Source: Edolisoma coerulescens
Lineage: Eukaryota; Chordata; Aves; Passeriformes; Campephagidae
Assembly (NCBI GenBank): GCA_013397115.1
Contig: VWZW01001243.1
Location: forward strand, 816,855-880,854
Length of the DNA stretch: 64,000 bases
Direction of reading: 5' to 3'
Below the pieces are notes generated by a model. It searched no databases and was not told the DNA's origin. It worked only from the letters and a program-made list of their open reading frames with translations. Shown here piece by piece: positions 63,201-64,000 of the stretch. Numbering within the stretch: the first letter of the stretch is position 1; every line of letters begins with the position of its first letter. A program made the position numbers and the translations under genes.

Positions 63201-63809
63201 ACTTAGGTGGAAATTAGGAATGAAGGTACTCAATTCTTTTCCTACGTGACTGTTTGGGAGGACATCTCAAGTCACCACAGGAAACTGCTGAGATCTGATT
63301 TTCCAGAACTTGTCCTGAACTGCCCTGTCGCTCAGGCAGTTTGAATGAGACCACTACATGCTTCAAGACTTCCTTTCCCCTTACCTCAGGCAGCCTTACC
63401 TTACATAGAACCGGTAAGATGTCTCCAAAATACATTTTCCAAACCTTAAACTGAGTGTTAACTGTCAGCCTACAGGTGCCTGAACACCTATAGCTGCTCC
63501 GAGTTTGACAAGACATTCACACAGGGCTTTGCAAATCCAGCAGAAATCCTGCTGTTGCAACACTCGTTTTCCCAGATCCTAAACTGAATCTTAACCTCAA
63601 CCGCTCCTTTTGTTTTATGAAACCTCAAATTTTACAAATAAAGTGGTTCTCAGGGCCAGTTTCCTGCTTAACTCCGAAGAAGTTGCTGAATGTGTGAGGG
63701 AAAAGAAGCCCCTGCCCCAAATCTGACTTTCCCTATTCTCGCCGTGCTCAAATTTCCAGGTTACAGACCGTCCCAAACCCAGTTATTCGGATTTTCTGTA
63801 ACTTTCTCC
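60213..63809. other. Intergenic DNA, no recognised gene
   Basis: Nothing coding was recognised. A frame at 61874-62206 (plus) ends with a hydrophobic Leu/Ile/Val run followed by basic residues, like a membrane anchor. It starts with GTG rather than ATG, has no splice support, and is treated as chance. ATTTTGAAAA-type short direct repeats occur at 60630-60670. Confidence 0.6.
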
Positions 63810-64000
63810 AGCCGCGAGGCAGTCAGCTGCGGGTCAGGGAAGGGCTGATGGACCCAAAGGCAGAGGGGGCGGCCGGAGGAGCCTCCCCCGCGGAGGTGGG
63901 TGCCCCCTGCCCGGGAGGGGGAGCTGCGCGCCCGCTGCTGCCCCGGCTCCGCGCCCGTGCCTGTCCTGGCTCCTCGCCCGTGCCTATCCCAGATCCTCGC
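63810..64000. promoter_or_regulatory. Start of a second CpG-rich region at the window edge
   Basis: From about 63810 the sequence switches from AT-leaning to CpG-dense (GCGGCCGG, CCCGCGGAGG, GCTGCGCGCCCGC) and is still CpG-rich at the edge. It is probably the edge of a CpG island, hence a promoter. Remembered human gene order would make NEUROD1, divergent from ITPRID2, a candidate neighbour, but no coding sequence is visible to confirm it. Confidence 0.5.
63945..64000. repeat. 23-bp GC-rich minisatellite running off the edge
   Basis: Unit 1 (63945-63967) and unit 2 (63968-63990) share GGCTCC-CGCCCGTGCCT with three differences. A third unit begins at 63991 (AGATCCTCGC). The true copy number is unknown because the window ends. 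Confidence 0.85.

Noticed and set aside
63810..64000. NEUROD1 coding sequence at the window edge
   Set aside because: No bHLH or N-terminal NEUROD1 sequence can be read; only a CpG-rich region is present, so the gene is not annotated.

Overview
The window looks like bird nuclear DNA. The main evidence is a well-preserved CR1 LINE 3' end at 35111-35400 and a vertebrate split gene with consensus GT-AG introns and a CpG-island promoter. Interspersed-repeat density is low and most of the sequence is AT-leaning and non-coding. There are no operons and no prokaryotic features. Two assembly blemishes are present: 57 Ns at 8628-8684 and a single N at 11967.

One protein-coding gene is convincingly present. 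It is the 5' end of ITPRID2 (also SSFA2 or KRAP), on the minus strand, reading out of the window at base 1. No single open reading frame reveals it. I rebuilt it from four exons whose reading phases join exactly: 8515-8302, 8201-8150, 3109-3060 and 2220-2164. Together they encode the first 124 residues plus one base. Key blocks are KRKAWAK, SWQASE, a 15-residue glutamate run, VPNEKIAIWLKDCR, TPLGASLDEQS and VRNGGSFEDDLSLGAE. I recognise these from the vertebrate protein by memory. The known product ties IP3 receptors to actin. The IP3-receptor-binding domain lies in later exons outside the window.

Layout: 1-8515 holds ITPRID2 exons 1-4 and introns, including a 5-kb intron 2. A CpG island covers about 7860-8770, is interrupted by the N gap, and surrounds the start of the gene. 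From about 8770 to about 63800 there is a 55-kb stretch with no recognisable coding exon. It holds the CR1 copy, a probable older CR1 scrap, small simple repeats, an isolated GC-rich patch at 52541-52710 and a striking near-perfect inverted repeat at 21779-21922. The last 190 bases become CpG-rich and contain a 23-bp tandem repeat that runs off the edge.

From remembered human gene order (NEUROD1, then ITPRID2, divergent), the far side of the empty region would be expected to lead to NEUROD1. That is inference; no NEUROD1 coding sequence is in the window. The observation most worth following is the 53-bp-arm inverted repeat. I found no clear evidence of a wholly new biological system.
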